Below are positions 22,910-30,899 of a stretch of 34,573 nt of DNA, one piece after another. The position numbers were made by a program, and so were the translations under genes. Source of the stretch: Anaerolineales bacterium (GTDB lineage: Bacteria; Chloroflexota; Anaerolineae; Anaerolineales; Villigracilaceae); the NCBI GenBank assembly GCA_013140605.1, contig JABFSL010000077.1, positions 1 through 34,573 of the forward strand, read 5' to 3'. How positions within the stretch are numbered: position 1 is the stretch's first letter; every line of letters starts with the position of its first letter. Below the pieces are notes generated by a model that was given only the letters and a program-made list of their open reading frames with translations, did not search any database and was not told the DNA's origin.

Positions 22910-23587
22910 ATGAAAAAAAGTTTGTTCGTGATGATAATTCTTGCGGTGTTATTGGCGGGGTGTGCGCCGGGCCAAAACCCTGAGGCGATACAGGCGCAAG
23001 TCAATACTGCTGTTGCGCAGACCTTGGAAGCCGAGAATCGAATTGCTGAATCTGTGGAACTGACTGTTGCCGCGCAGGCTCCGCTGTCAACGCCAACCGC
23101 TGCATTCGTGCCGACTCCAACCCTGGTCACGATTCCAACTTTCACACCGGTTGTTCCAACAGTCACGCCGGTTGCCATTAATCCGCCATCAGGCGGCGGC
23201 GGTGGAAGTAGCGGTGGTGGGGGAGGCGGTTCTTCAACATCCAAGATATATTCCTGTTCAATAGTAGCCGAAAAACCCTACGATGGCGCCAGCTTCAGAC
23301 CCGGCGATTCCTTTGACAAATCCTGGACGATCAAGAATACCGGTAGTGCGACCTGGGAGGCGGGCTGGGAATTTGAATACAAAGGCGGTGAAGATATGTC
23401 ACCAACTGGCGATTTTTTGATCGGCAAACAAGTCAAACCAGGCGGGACCATCACTTTGGTGATTGAAGTGGACGCGCCCAAGATCACACAAAAAGATAGC
23501 GGTAAAGTATTTGTGATGACATGGTCACTTAATAACGGATCTCATTTTTGCACCCCATATGTTGCAATTAAAGTGTTCACGCCATAA
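22910..23587 (+). CDS. Lipoprotein with NBR1/FW-like beta domain, copy A
   Basis: 225 residues from the ATG at 22910, with GAAGGAG upstream. The lipoprotein signal ends VLLAGC (Cys18), a perfect lipobox. A helix (PEAIQAQVNTAVAQTLEAENRIAE) leads to a Thr/Pro/Val linker, a Gly/Ser run, and a ~100-residue domain with FRPGDSFDKSWTIKNTGSATWEAGWEFEYKGGEDM. 'F.PG..F...W...NtGs..W' is the hallmark of the four-Trp (FW) domain first seen in eukaryotic NBR1 and known in bacteria as an Ig-like module. Two Cys (YSC, FC) may pair. The next gene encodes a diverged copy. It may bind surface polysaccharide or protein; the ligand is unknown. Confidence 0.78.
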   Translation: MKKSLFVMIILAVLLAGCAPGQNPEAIQAQVNTAVAQTLEAENRIAESVELTVAAQAPLSTPTAAFVPTPTLVTIPTFTPVVPTVTPVAINPPSGGGGGSSGGGGGGSSTSKIYSCSIVAEKPYDGASFRPGDSFDKSWTIKNTGSATWEAGWEFEYKGGEDMSPTGDFLIGKQVKPGGTITLVIEVDAPKITQKDSGKVFVMTWSLNNGSHFCTPYVAIKVFTP

Positions 23588-23611
23588 GGGAGCCTTTCAA
23601 AGGGAAAAAAT

Positions 23612-24256
23612 ATGCTCCATCGAAATTACAGGATATTCTCTTTTTTGATCATGACCGCGCTCGTGCTTGCCTGCGCGCCCACGCTTGTTCCTGAATCCGC
23701 GCCTGTTCCCACCTTTGACCCAAACTCGATCAACACGGCCATTGGGTTGACAGCGGAAGCGGCCGCGACTCAAACCGCATTGATGATCCCACCCACATTA
23801 ACGCCAACGGTTACGATGTTCCCCTCGAATACCCCGCCGCCCTCGGAGACACCGACGCCGACTTTCCTTTTCATACTTTCCACTCCGACCGTTCCATCCT
23901 CCACGCCAACGCTGGAAGTTTCCGGCTCGCAGTATGCCTGCCGGGTCAATTCGCAAACACCAGCGGATAACAGCACTTTTGCGCAGGGAGCAAATTTTGA
24001 TGCCCACTGGGTGGTGACAAATATTGGCACGGACGCATGGGATTCAGATAGTGCGGATTATCGCTTTAGTAACGGTGATCGGATCCACAAGGCTTCGATC
24101 TATGATTTCAGTAAATCTGTCGCGCCCGGCAAGCAGACCGAAATTGTTGTCGACATGAAGGCGCCGGATAGCGCGGGCACCTATACCACCACCTGGAAGA
24201 TCAACATTGGAAAGAATAAATTCTGTTCGATGAACCTGACGATCATTGTCAACTAA
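23612..24256 (+). CDS. Lipoprotein with NBR1/FW-like beta domain, copy B
   Basis: 214 residues. The lipoprotein signal ends LVLAC (Cys21). FDPNSINTAIGLTAEAAATQTALMIPPTLTPT is the same helix-plus-linker module as in the lipoproteins at 11561 and 12609. After a Thr/Pro linker, the C-terminal domain reads QTPADNSTFAQGANFDAHWVVTNIGTDAWDSD, the FW-type pattern of copy A, with Cys at both ends (YAC, FCSM). It lies 24 bp after copy A with GGGAGCC-type spacing, so the two are co-transcribed. The start ATG at 23612 is preceded by AAAGGG. A terminator shared with the convergent gene follows. Function unknown. Confidence 0.78.
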   Translation: MLHRNYRIFSFLIMTALVLACAPTLVPESAPVPTFDPNSINTAIGLTAEAAATQTALMIPPTLTPTVTMFPSNTPPPSETPTPTFLFILSTPTVPSSTPTLEVSGSQYACRVNSQTPADNSTFAQGANFDAHWVVTNIGTDAWDSDSADYRFSNGDRIHKASIYDFSKSVAPGKQTEIVVDMKAPDSAGTYTTTWKINIGKNKFCSMNLTIIVN

Positions 24257-24258
24257 TC

Positions 24259-24295
24259 AAAAAATCCTCCGAGCGAAAACTCGGAGGATTTTTTA
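24259..24295. terminator. Bidirectional terminator between convergent genes
   Basis: AATCCTCCGAG / CTCGGAGGATT stem with an A-run on the left and a T-run on the right. It can stop the lipoprotein pair (plus) and the small membrane protein (minus). Confidence 0.9.
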
Positions 24296-24308
24296 TTTGC
24301 AAATTAAT

Positions 24309-24602
24309 TTATGAAGCAGGCGGAAACGGCTCGTTGGTTACGACGACTTCTGGTTTCTTGCGTAGCGTGAAGTATCCAACCGCGATGGGGATGGCGATAA
24401 AGATCAGGGATAAACACAAAGCCCCAATTCCCATTGCGGTTGCGGCGGCCGGGTCACTGCTGCCGCCCACGTCAATATCCGCCCCTGGTACAAAACTGAC
24501 AAAGGTTGACATCGCGCCGAAGAAGCACATGAACAGACCCGGACAGCCGCATAATACAACAGCGGCAATCGTTGAAACAATTCCCTTGGTTTTTGTATCC
24601 AT
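24309..24602 (-). CDS. Small two-helix membrane protein
   Basis: 97 residues, not recognised. Two hydrophobic helices at about 8-38 (GIVSTIAAVVLCGCPGLFMCFFGAMSTFVSFV) and 57-82 (GIGALCLSLIFIAIPIAVGYFTL), then a short polar tail. Three Cys lie in or near helix 1. AAGGAGATAAAGT precedes the ATG, a good ribosome site. It has its own terminator and lies downstream of pheT on the same strand, separated by the pheT terminator. Function unknown. Confidence 0.7.
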   Translation of the reverse strand: MDTKTKGIVSTIAAVVLCGCPGLFMCFFGAMSTFVSFVPGADIDVGGSSDPAAATAMGIGALCLSLIFIAIPIAVGYFTLRKKPEVVVTNEPFPPAS

Positions 24603-24642
24603 ACTTTATCTCCTTGAATTAGATTTGACTCAGTATACATTC

Positions 24643-24677
24643 AAAAAAAACAGGACGCAAGTTTCCCTGCGTCCCAT
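24643..24677 (-). terminator. Intrinsic terminator of the pheST operon
   Basis: Minus strand GGGACGCA, an 8-nt loop, TGCGTCC, then TTTTTTTT. It begins 6 bp after the pheT stop. Confidence 0.88.
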
Positions 24678-24682
24678 TGGTA

Positions 24683-27304
24683 CTAACTTCGCAACTTCGC
24701 GCCGATCGTATTTTCCAAACGCTTCACGATCTTGTTCCTGATCGCGGCGGCGTCGGCATCGGTCAGCGTTTTCTCGGCTTGATAGGTGAGACTGTACGCC
24801 AGCGACTTTTTGCCAGCTCCGATTTTTTCATCACGGTAGACATCGAACAGGCGGACGTCGGTCACGGTCTTTCCGCCTGTTTGCCTGATCAGTGCTTCGA
24901 CAGCAGATGCGGCGACCGATTCATCGAGGATGATGGCGATGTCTTCATACATCGGCGGGAACTCGGAGACCGGTGTAATGCCGTACGATGGATTCAGTCC
25001 GCGCAGTTTTTCGAGATCGAATTCCGCCACGATGATAGGGGCGTCGCTGAATTCGTATTTCTCCTTCGCCAGCGGATGCAGTTCGCCGAACACGCCTACA
25101 ACCTGTCCATTCACTTTCACTTCGGCAGATTTGCCGGGGTGGAGTTGATAGGTGGATTCGCTTTCAGTGTAGACAATGTCTGTGTAGCGGAGGCCAGCCA
25201 AAAGGAGTTCGATGCGTCCCTTCATGTCGTAAAAGTCAAATTTAGGCGAGTCTTTCACATCCCATGCGGATGCAATTCTCGCTCCCGTCATCACAATGGC
25301 AAGTCTGCGCGGTTCGTTGGGCAAATCGTTTTTGACAGGCTCAAAGATCGAACCCACTTCAAACATCGCAATTGATTCGGCTTTGGCATTTTTCTCAACG
25401 ACTTCAAGCACCGATGCCAGCAGACTTTGGCGCAGAACACTGCGCTCGGGCGCAATCGGATTTGCAATGCGGACATATTCATTGTGCGTCACCACGCGGC
25501 TTTCGCGCTCGGGCGAGGTCATGCGATAGGTGACAACCTCCTGCAAGCCGATTGCCACGAGCAGGTCGCGCAAATGTTCCTCCCATTCATGGACGGGATT
25601 GCCAACCTGCGGAGGCAGCGAATCGGACATGGTGGTGGTCGGAATTTTATCGTAGCCGTATGAACGCGCAACTTCTTCGAGCACATCCGCGAGACCGACG
25701 ACACCTTCATCAATATCCATGCGATGGGCGGGGGCGGTGACTTGTAACTTATTGCTCATTACTTCGCACTTGAATTCGAGGCGAGTGAGAAGCTCAGAGA
25801 TTTGTTCGAGCGTGAGATCAATGCCGAGCAATCTCTTCACATCCTGCGACGTAACATCAACCACTGAATCTTTCGGTTTGAGCGGATACGTATCCACAAG
25901 GCCGGGCGCGATGCTGCCATTTGCCCAAGCCGCCATGTATTGCAGTCCGCGCTTCACGCCGATTTCCGCGAGCGCAGGATGCACGCCGCGCGAAAAGCGG
26001 AACGATGCTTCGGAGGGAAGGTTGTGCTGTTTGGCTGTGCGGCGGATGTTGATGAAGTTCCACGCCGCGCCTTCGAGCAGAACATTGACCGTGCTCTTGC
26101 CACGCGAAGTGATCTTGCCCTGCGGCATTTCGCCCGCTTTGACTTCAACTCCTACAGCATCCAGCACTTCTTTGGATGCATCGTACACTTCAGATTCAGA
26201 ACCACCCATCACACCTGCAAGAGACAGAGATCCTTTCTCGTCGCAAACAAGCACATTCATGGCTGTGAGCTTACGTTTCATTCCATCAAGCGTGACAAGT
26301 TCCTCGCCTTCCTGTGCGGTGCGGGTGATGATCTTGATCTTCTTATCGCCCGCGCGTTCCTTGAGAATGTCATAATCAAAGGCGTGCAGAGGCTCGCCGA
26401 GTTCGATCATGGCATAGTTGGTCGCATCCACAATGTTGTTGATGGCGCGCACGCCAGCGAGTTTAAGTCTGCGCTGGATTTGATACGGGCTGGGTTTAAT
26501 TTCCACGTTGCGAATCAACCCCGCTACGAAGCGCGGATTAAGTTCGGAGTTGGTGATCTCGATTTCGACAAGATCATTGACGGATGGACCGTTGACAGTG
26601 GACGATGGACCGTCTACGGTCTGCGGTCTATTGTCGGCTCTTAACTCTCTCCCGGTCAGCGCGGCAAGTTCGCGCGCGATCCCGATCACGTTTGCGTTGC
26701 GTGCCATGTTCGGCAAAATGGAAATATCCAAAACCGCATCGCCGATGTAATCTGCAAGAGGTGTACCCACGGGTGCATCGTCATCCAGAATGATGATGCC
26801 GTCGCTTTCGTCTGTGATGCCGAGTTCCTTTTCAGAACAGACCATCGAATATGAATCCACGCCGCGGATCTTTGCCCGCTTGAGGGTCATCAGAACCTGC
26901 CCTTCGGCGTGACCATCATACAGTGTGGAGCCTTCTTTTGCATAAGCAACTTTGATCGGCTTTTCGAGTTTGCCCGCGCCTTTCAAATGGAAGATATTTG
27001 GCGCACCTGTCAACACCACCTGTTCCTGCTGACCATCGAACAGGTCGAGCAGAGTTAGTTTGTCCGCGTTGGGATGCGCCTTCACCTCACGGATTTCAGC
27101 AACGACGATTTTTTCCTTGTCCCATGCGATGCCGTTGGTTTTGAATTCGTGCTTTTCGCCAGCGCTATAAGTTGGCATGGGCAAACCCGCATACAGAATC
27201 TCATCAACTTCGAGACCCGCGAGGGTCAATTTACGAGCAATATCTTCGACAGTTAAACCGTCGAGATCAATGAAATCTTTTAGCCATGAAATAGGTAACT
27301 TCAT
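24683..27304 (-). CDS. pheT: Phenylalanine--tRNA ligase beta subunit
   Basis: 873 residues, slightly long for the family. N-terminus MKLPISWLKDFIDLDGL, the EMAP/tRNA-binding domain (VVAEIREVKAHPNADKL), the B3/B4 core (SPYQIQRRLKLAGVRAINNIVDATNYAM, then LGEPLHAFDYD), the B5 domain, the catalytic-like fold, and a C-terminal anticodon-binding domain (SEFPPMYEDIAIILDE). It forms the alpha2-beta2 enzyme with PheS and charges tRNA-Phe. AAGGAAG lies upstream of the ATG. The 100-bp gap to pheS holds a repeat, and another repeat sits in frame near residues 228-243 (TVDGPSSTVNGPS), in the loop before the B3/B4 core. Regulation is by the T-box upstream of pheS. Confidence 0.96.
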   Translation of the reverse strand: MKLPISWLKDFIDLDGLTVEDIARKLTLAGLEVDEILYAGLPMPTYSAGEKHEFKTNGIAWDKEKIVVAEIREVKAHPNADKLTLLDLFDGQQEQVVLTGAPNIFHLKGAGKLEKPIKVAYAKEGSTLYDGHAEGQVLMTLKRAKIRGVDSYSMVCSEKELGITDESDGIIILDDDAPVGTPLADYIGDAVLDISILPNMARNANVIGIARELAALTGRELRADNRPQTVDGPSSTVNGPSVNDLVEIEITNSELNPRFVAGLIRNVEIKPSPYQIQRRLKLAGVRAINNIVDATNYAMIELGEPLHAFDYDILKERAGDKKIKIITRTAQEGEELVTLDGMKRKLTAMNVLVCDEKGSLSLAGVMGGSESEVYDASKEVLDAVGVEVKAGEMPQGKITSRGKSTVNVLLEGAAWNFINIRRTAKQHNLPSEASFRFSRGVHPALAEIGVKRGLQYMAAWANGSIAPGLVDTYPLKPKDSVVDVTSQDVKRLLGIDLTLEQISELLTRLEFKCEVMSNKLQVTAPAHRMDIDEGVVGLADVLEEVARSYGYDKIPTTTMSDSLPPQVGNPVHEWEEHLRDLLVAIGLQEVVTYRMTSPERESRVVTHNEYVRIANPIAPERSVLRQSLLASVLEVVEKNAKAESIAMFEVGSIFEPVKNDLPNEPRRLAIVMTGARIASAWDVKDSPKFDFYDMKGRIELLLAGLRYTDIVYTESESTYQLHPGKSAEVKVNGQVVGVFGELHPLAKEKYEFSDAPIIVAEFDLEKLRGLNPSYGITPVSEFPPMYEDIAIILDESVAASAVEALIRQTGGKTVTDVRLFDVYRDEKIGAGKKSLAYSLTYQAEKTLTDADAAAIRNKIVKRLENTIGAKLRS
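26583..26637. repeat. GGACCGT repeat inserted in frame inside pheT
   Basis: GATGGACCGT occurs at 26583-26592 and again at 26604-26613, a 21-bp period, followed by CTACGGTCTGCGGTCTATTGTCGG. In the pheT frame this adds TVDGPSS/TVNGPSV, a 7-residue tandem unit with no counterpart in the PheT sequences I know. It looks like an intergenic-type repeat that landed in a tolerant loop. Confidence 0.65.
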
Positions 27305-27322
27305 AATTTACTTCCTTTTATT

Positions 27323-27397
27323 CACCACAAAGTGTCACAAAGGATCACTAAGGAAAGAACTTAAACCTTTGTGTACCTTAGTGTCCTTCGTGGTTAA
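27323..27397. repeat. Hairpin repeat between pheS and pheT
   Basis: CACCACAAAG...CACTAAGG at the left is answered by CCTTAGTGTCC...CTTCGTGGT at the right, an imperfect hairpin filling most of the 100-bp gap. It is a third repeat family in this operon. Confidence 0.6.
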
Positions 27398-27404
27398 CAG
27401 GGTT

Positions 27405-28463
27405 TTAGAATTGTTCCAAAAATCTCACATCATTGCCCCAGAAATAACGAATGTCATTGATCTTGTTTCGCAGCATCAACTGACGTTCGGGTCCCATGCC
27501 CCAGGCAAAGCCGGAATAGATCTTTGGGTCGTAGCCGCCGTTTTGCAAAACGTTCGGATGCACCATGCCGCAGCCAAGAATTTCAAGCCAGCCTGAATTC
27601 TTACAGACCTGACATCCCTTGCCGCCGCAGACAAAACATTCCACATCCATTTCGGCGGATGTTTCTGTGAACGGGAAATACGAAGCGCGGAACCTCACGC
27701 GCGCATCCTGCCCGAACATGCGGCGCACGAAATCTGTGAGCGTGCCTTTCAGATCAGCGAAAGTAATTCCCTTGCCAACCGCGAGTCCTTCCACTTGATT
27801 GAATTGAATTTCAGAACGCGCCGTGATCTGCTCGTAGCGAAAACACATACCAGGCAAAGCGATTCGAATCGGCGGCGGATTTTGCGGGTTGGTCGCGGAG
27901 GCCTCACGCATTGCTCGGATCTGTCCCGGCGACGTGTGCGTCCGCATCAAAATGGGGTTATCCTCGCGGCCTTCGGCTTCCACATAAAACGAATCCTGCA
28001 TTTCGCGCGCGGGGTGGTGCGGCGCAAAGTTAAGCATTTGGAAATTCATTTCATCTGTTTCCACTTCGCGCGAGGTGTAGACCTGAAATCCCATCTCGGC
28101 GAGAATCGCAAGCACGCGCCGCAATTGCTGCGTGGATGGATGCAAGCGTCCGATCTTGACTTCGCGCCCGGGCAGGGTCACATCCAATTTTTCTTCTTCG
28201 AGGGATTTCGCCAGCGCCGCATTTTTCACTGCTTGAACTTTCTGTTCCAAAGCAGATTCCAACGCCACCTTGACACGGTTCGCAGCCGCGCCGACAACGG
28301 GTCTCTCTTCCTTTGAGAGTTTCCCAAACCCGGCAAAGACCTGCATCAGCGGCGAACTCCGTCCCACGTTTGCGATGCGCCATGCATCCAGAGCAGCCTG
28401 ATCCGTAATGGATGACAGACTCTCCAGCGCGGCCTTTTCGATCTCGTTCAATTTATCCAACAT
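27405..28463 (-). CDS. pheS: Phenylalanine--tRNA ligase alpha subunit
   Basis: 352 residues from the ATG at 28463, because GAGG stands 5 nt upstream; a GTG two codons earlier is less likely. The N-terminal coiled-coil (MLDKLNEIEKAALESL) binds tRNA. The class II core has HPSTQQLRRVLAILAEMGFQVY, LRTHTSPGQIRAM-like HTS motif (MRTHTSPGQ), FRYEQITARSEIQFNQVEGLAV, and near the end MGPERQLMLRNKINDIRYFWGND (motif 3). Cys-rich CFVCGGKGCQVCKNSGW is the PheS zinc-like loop seen in many bacteria. It is the catalytic subunit that activates phenylalanine. It is the first gene of the operon, behind a T-box leader with a UUC specifier. Confidence 0.96.
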   Translation of the reverse strand: MLDKLNEIEKAALESLSSITDQAALDAWRIANVGRSSPLMQVFAGFGKLSKEERPVVGAAANRVKVALESALEQKVQAVKNAALAKSLEEEKLDVTLPGREVKIGRLHPSTQQLRRVLAILAEMGFQVYTSREVETDEMNFQMLNFAPHHPAREMQDSFYVEAEGREDNPILMRTHTSPGQIRAMREASATNPQNPPPIRIALPGMCFRYEQITARSEIQFNQVEGLAVGKGITFADLKGTLTDFVRRMFGQDARVRFRASYFPFTETSAEMDVECFVCGGKGCQVCKNSGWLEILGCGMVHPNVLQNGGYDPKIYSGFAWGMGPERQLMLRNKINDIRYFWGNDVRFLEQF

Positions 28464-28480
28464 ATGCACCTCATAATTTC

Positions 28481-28569
28481 GTCATTGCGAGGGCGACAGC
28501 CCGAAGCAATCTCATCACATGGTTGGAGATTGCTTCGTCGCGAAGAACAAGAGCGCTCCTCGCAATGAC
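28481..28569. repeat. 'GTCATTGCGAGG' double-hairpin repeat inside the pheS leader
   Basis: Outer arms GTCATTGCGAGG (28481-28492) / CCTCGCAATGAC (28558-28569), inner arms GAAGCAATCTC / GAGATTGCTTC. Same family as 7037-7134. It separates the T-box terminator from the pheS ribosome site. Confidence 0.75.
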
Positions 28570-28575
28570 ATATTG

Positions 28576-28611
28576 ACAAAACAAAAACCCCCCGTCCACA
28601 AAATGGGACGA
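28576..28611 (-). terminator. T-box attenuator terminator
   Basis: Minus strand CTCGTCC, loop, GGACGGGG, then TTTTTGTTTTG. It forms when uncharged tRNA is not bound to the T-box just upstream. Confidence 0.85.
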
Positions 28612-28845
28612 GAGGGAGAATTCTCGCGGTACCACCCAAATTAGCCTTTTCAGGCTCACTTTGCGCCGACATTCATCGGCTTCCCAATAACGCAGGGAGT
28701 GCGTCCCAAACTACTAACGCGTAACGTGTTAACTCGGGAGGCTCAAGAGGGAACTTCAACTGATTTCGGTCGAGTGCAATCTCAACAATTACTTTGCACA
28801 TCTCTGGCGGCTTCTGCCAGTTTACTTTCCTCTGTCACAGCCTTT
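28612..28845 (-). promoter_or_regulatory. T-box leader for the pheST operon (tRNA-Phe responsive)
   Basis: Minus strand: GGGTGGTACCGCG at 28625-28637 is the T-box core, with UGGU to pair the tRNA acceptor end. Stem I is closed by AGAGG (28829-28833) and CCTCT (28746-28750). TTC at 28751-28753 lies directly before the closing 3' arm, in the specifier position, and matches Phe. The AG-rich loop typical of stem I is visible (GGAAAGTAA). Uncharged tRNA-Phe should block the terminator and turn pheS and pheT on. Confidence 0.92.
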
Positions 28846-28862
28846 AATTTTTGATTGCCGTA

Positions 28863-28890
28863 ATTATCTGCGGAATCGGGGGACTGTCAA
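28863..28890 (-). promoter_or_regulatory. Sigma-70-like promoter of the pheST operon
   Basis: Minus strand TTGACA (28885-28890), 16-bp spacer, GATAAT (28863-28868). It starts transcription near 28855, just ahead of the T-box. Confidence 0.75.
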
Positions 28891-28944
28891 GGCTTGAAAA
28901 ATGTCTGGGACCGGCGGGCAGGCTAACGGTCAGGAATGAAGCGT

Positions 28945-29862
28945 TTAGTTGAGCACTTCGAGATTTGGCTCAAGCGGAATACGCTCGATCAATTCCAAAA
29001 AGTCGGCCTGAGTCACTTCGGATTGAGGTTTGTCCATCAGCGCCAGCAGAGTCGCTTCCATCACATTCGTTCCGAAGCTGCGGCCCTCCAATCGCGGTGT
29101 GACGGTAATAAGAATATGCAAATTACGTTTTCTTAATTCTTCAACATTCTTCGCTGTAGTTGTATTTGTGACTATAATTTTCCCCGATAAGTCATCGGGC
29201 ATAAACTGGCGGATCTGCAAAAAATCTCCCGCAATGACTTGTGACTGTTGATAATATTTTGTCCATTTGGGTGTGGGTTGTTTATCCTGTTCGGAGCCAA
29301 GCGGATATAACCACGTGAACGGCACTTGTGTGAGGGCGGGCAAAAGGATTGCCGCGATCAATCGCACGCCTGCCAAAGTCCGCACTGGAATGGGCAATCC
29401 CAACGCGAACATAAAATCTCCAAAGGTGACATCCAGGCCCGCATCCACCATCACCTCGCCCATGGTATAGCGATCCGTTGCGGTGGTTTGCAGGGCGGTC
29501 ATTCCCTTCAGGGTTTTGTTTTCTTTTTCATTCAGATATTTTTCAAGATATTCAAAGGCGCGTTTTTCAAGCAGACCCTTTACGCCGCTGCCGTCGCCCA
29601 CCTTGCTGATTTTGATTGCGTTGCGAATCTTTTTTATGTCACGGAAATAATAACGACGATCTGCCACCCTCAAAAAGAACTCTGTGCCTCCCACGCCAAA
29701 GGCATCCACTTTGCCGTCCATATCCATGTAATTCTGAACGGCCTTTTTGAGATCGCCATCTGTGCCCTGACGGGAGATCTGACATTCGTGTCCGAGAAAA
29801 ACATGTTTGGCGGTGTGGTTGCGGGAAGATGAACCCAAACTGATGGAAAGTATTTTTTTCAC
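28945..29862 (-). CDS. Conserved protein of unknown function (possibly 'quinate 5-dehydrogenase' family)
   Basis: 305 residues from a GTG at 29862, with AGGAG 6 nt upstream. N-terminus KKILSISLGSSSRNHTAKHVFLGHECQISRQGTDGDL; next are DGKVDAFGVGGTEFFLRVADRRYYFRDIKKI, VGDGSGVKGLLEKRAF and FGDFMFALGLPIPV. A Rossmann-like segment near residue 230 (GKIIVTNTTTAKNVEELRKRNLHILITVTP) fits a nucleotide or cofactor site. I recall similar proteins under the automatic name quinate 5-dehydrogenase in Deinococcus and Chloroflexi, but the classical shikimate dehydrogenase motifs are not visible, so the name is doubtful. It sits between the pheST promoter and a repeat-bearing gap. Confidence 0.65.
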   Translation of the reverse strand: MKKILSISLGSSSRNHTAKHVFLGHECQISRQGTDGDLKKAVQNYMDMDGKVDAFGVGGTEFFLRVADRRYYFRDIKKIRNAIKISKVGDGSGVKGLLEKRAFEYLEKYLNEKENKTLKGMTALQTTATDRYTMGEVMVDAGLDVTFGDFMFALGLPIPVRTLAGVRLIAAILLPALTQVPFTWLYPLGSEQDKQPTPKWTKYYQQSQVIAGDFLQIRQFMPDDLSGKIIVTNTTTAKNVEELRKRNLHILITVTPRLEGRSFGTNVMEATLLALMDKPQSEVTQADFLELIERIPLEPNLEVLN

Positions 29863-30247
29863 TTGCGTCTCCTATTGGGGTTGTAAATCTGATTTAGATT
29901 TTTTACCCCTGCGAATCCACAAAAGCCCGACCTCTGATTTTCCACCATTCTACACCCGCTGCGCGTGAAAGTCCCAATTGAAAGGTTGATGCAATTCTAT
30001 GGAAACTGAAATTGGTTTTTTGGAATTTTCTCGCAGCAAGTTTAATAAGGCTCTCTGAGAATTACCGTGATTTTTGTGCACGGACAACACGGACGGCACG
30101 GAAAAACCTTTAAAATCTGTTCTTTTCCGTGAATTCCGTGTACTGAAAAATTTTAATCACGCCAACTCCTATTGAGCCTTTAATAATGTATACAACAAGC
30201 GGTAGAATCCATGAGTTTCAAATTGACATCAATTTTTCAGGAGCAAC
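29863..30247. other. 385-bp gap without a gene
   Basis: No open frame here carries a credible start and domain. It holds the GTG/Shine-Dalgarno leader of the 305-residue protein (left edge), one hairpin repeat (30076-30143) and an A/T-rich stretch up to the marC ribosome site (CAGGAG). I see no RNA motif. Confidence 0.6.
30076..30143. repeat. 'CACGGA' hairpin repeat upstream of marC
   Basis: TGCACGGACAACACGGACGGCACGGAAAA at the left and TTTTCCGTGAATTCCGTGTAC at the right give an imperfect hairpin. It resembles the CCACGGATT elements at 3829 and 17311. Confidence 0.5.
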
Positions 30248-30892
30248 ATGACAGCCTCTCCGTTATTTGAATTTGCATTGCTTAGTTTTATATCGCTGTT
30301 TACCATGGTCAACCCCATCGGCGTGATTCCCGTTTATACCGCCATGACCGCCAAGCTATCCCCGCAGGAGTCGCATCGTGTGGCGCGCAAAGCCAGCCTC
30401 ACGGCGTTGTTCATTCTGCTTGCCTTCGCGTTGACAGGTCAATGGATCTTTCGCTTCTTTTCCATTTCCACGAACAGCCTGCGCGTTGTAGGCGGCGTGA
30501 TTTTCTTTTTGATGGGTTACGAAATGCTGCAAGCCCGCCTCTCGCGCACGCAATTCGATGATGAAACCACCCACGAATACATCAATGATATTTCCATCAC
30601 CCCGCTTGGCATTCCAATTATCTGCGGCCCCGGCGCGATCACCACATCCATTCTTTTGATGAACGAATCGAAATCGCCAATCGAATCAGGCATTGTGTTG
30701 GGCGTTATCATTTTGCTTGTTGCTTTTACTTATTTTCTTCTGCTTGGCGCAAAGCAGGTCACACATCTCATCGGCGAGAATGGCAACAAAGTGATGCTGC
30801 GCTTAATGGGTTTGATCGTTATGGTCATCGCAGTGGAATTTTTCTTCAGCGGATTGACACCGATCATTCGTGAAATTTTCAAGATACAGTAA
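30248..30892 (+). CDS. MarC family integral membrane protein
   Basis: 214 residues with six predicted membrane helices. Hallmarks: LLSFISLFTMVNPIGVIPVYTAMT, RVVGGVIFFLMGYEML, and ISITPLGIPIICGPGAITTSILLM, where NPIG and GPGAITT recur in the two halves. Despite its name the family is not linked to antibiotic resistance; the transported substrate, if any, is unknown. CAGGAG stands upstream of the ATG. The next gene starts 7 bp after the stop, so the two are one operon. Confidence 0.9.
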   Translation: MTASPLFEFALLSFISLFTMVNPIGVIPVYTAMTAKLSPQESHRVARKASLTALFILLAFALTGQWIFRFFSISTNSLRVVGGVIFFLMGYEMLQARLSRTQFDDETTHEYINDISITPLGIPIICGPGAITTSILLMNESKSPIESGIVLGVIILLVAFTYFLLLGAKQVTHLIGENGNKVMLRLMGLIVMVIAVEFFFSGLTPIIREIFKIQ

Positions 30893-30899
30893 GGTTCAC

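Noticed and set aside
24677-26644. Several long plus-strand open frames opposite pheT (up to 234 codons)
   Set aside because: They are antisense shadows of a clear PheT sequence, with no domains and no ribosome sites.
27795-28316. Plus-strand 173-codon open frame opposite pheS
   Set aside because: Shadow of pheS; the PheS motifs on the minus strand are unambiguous.
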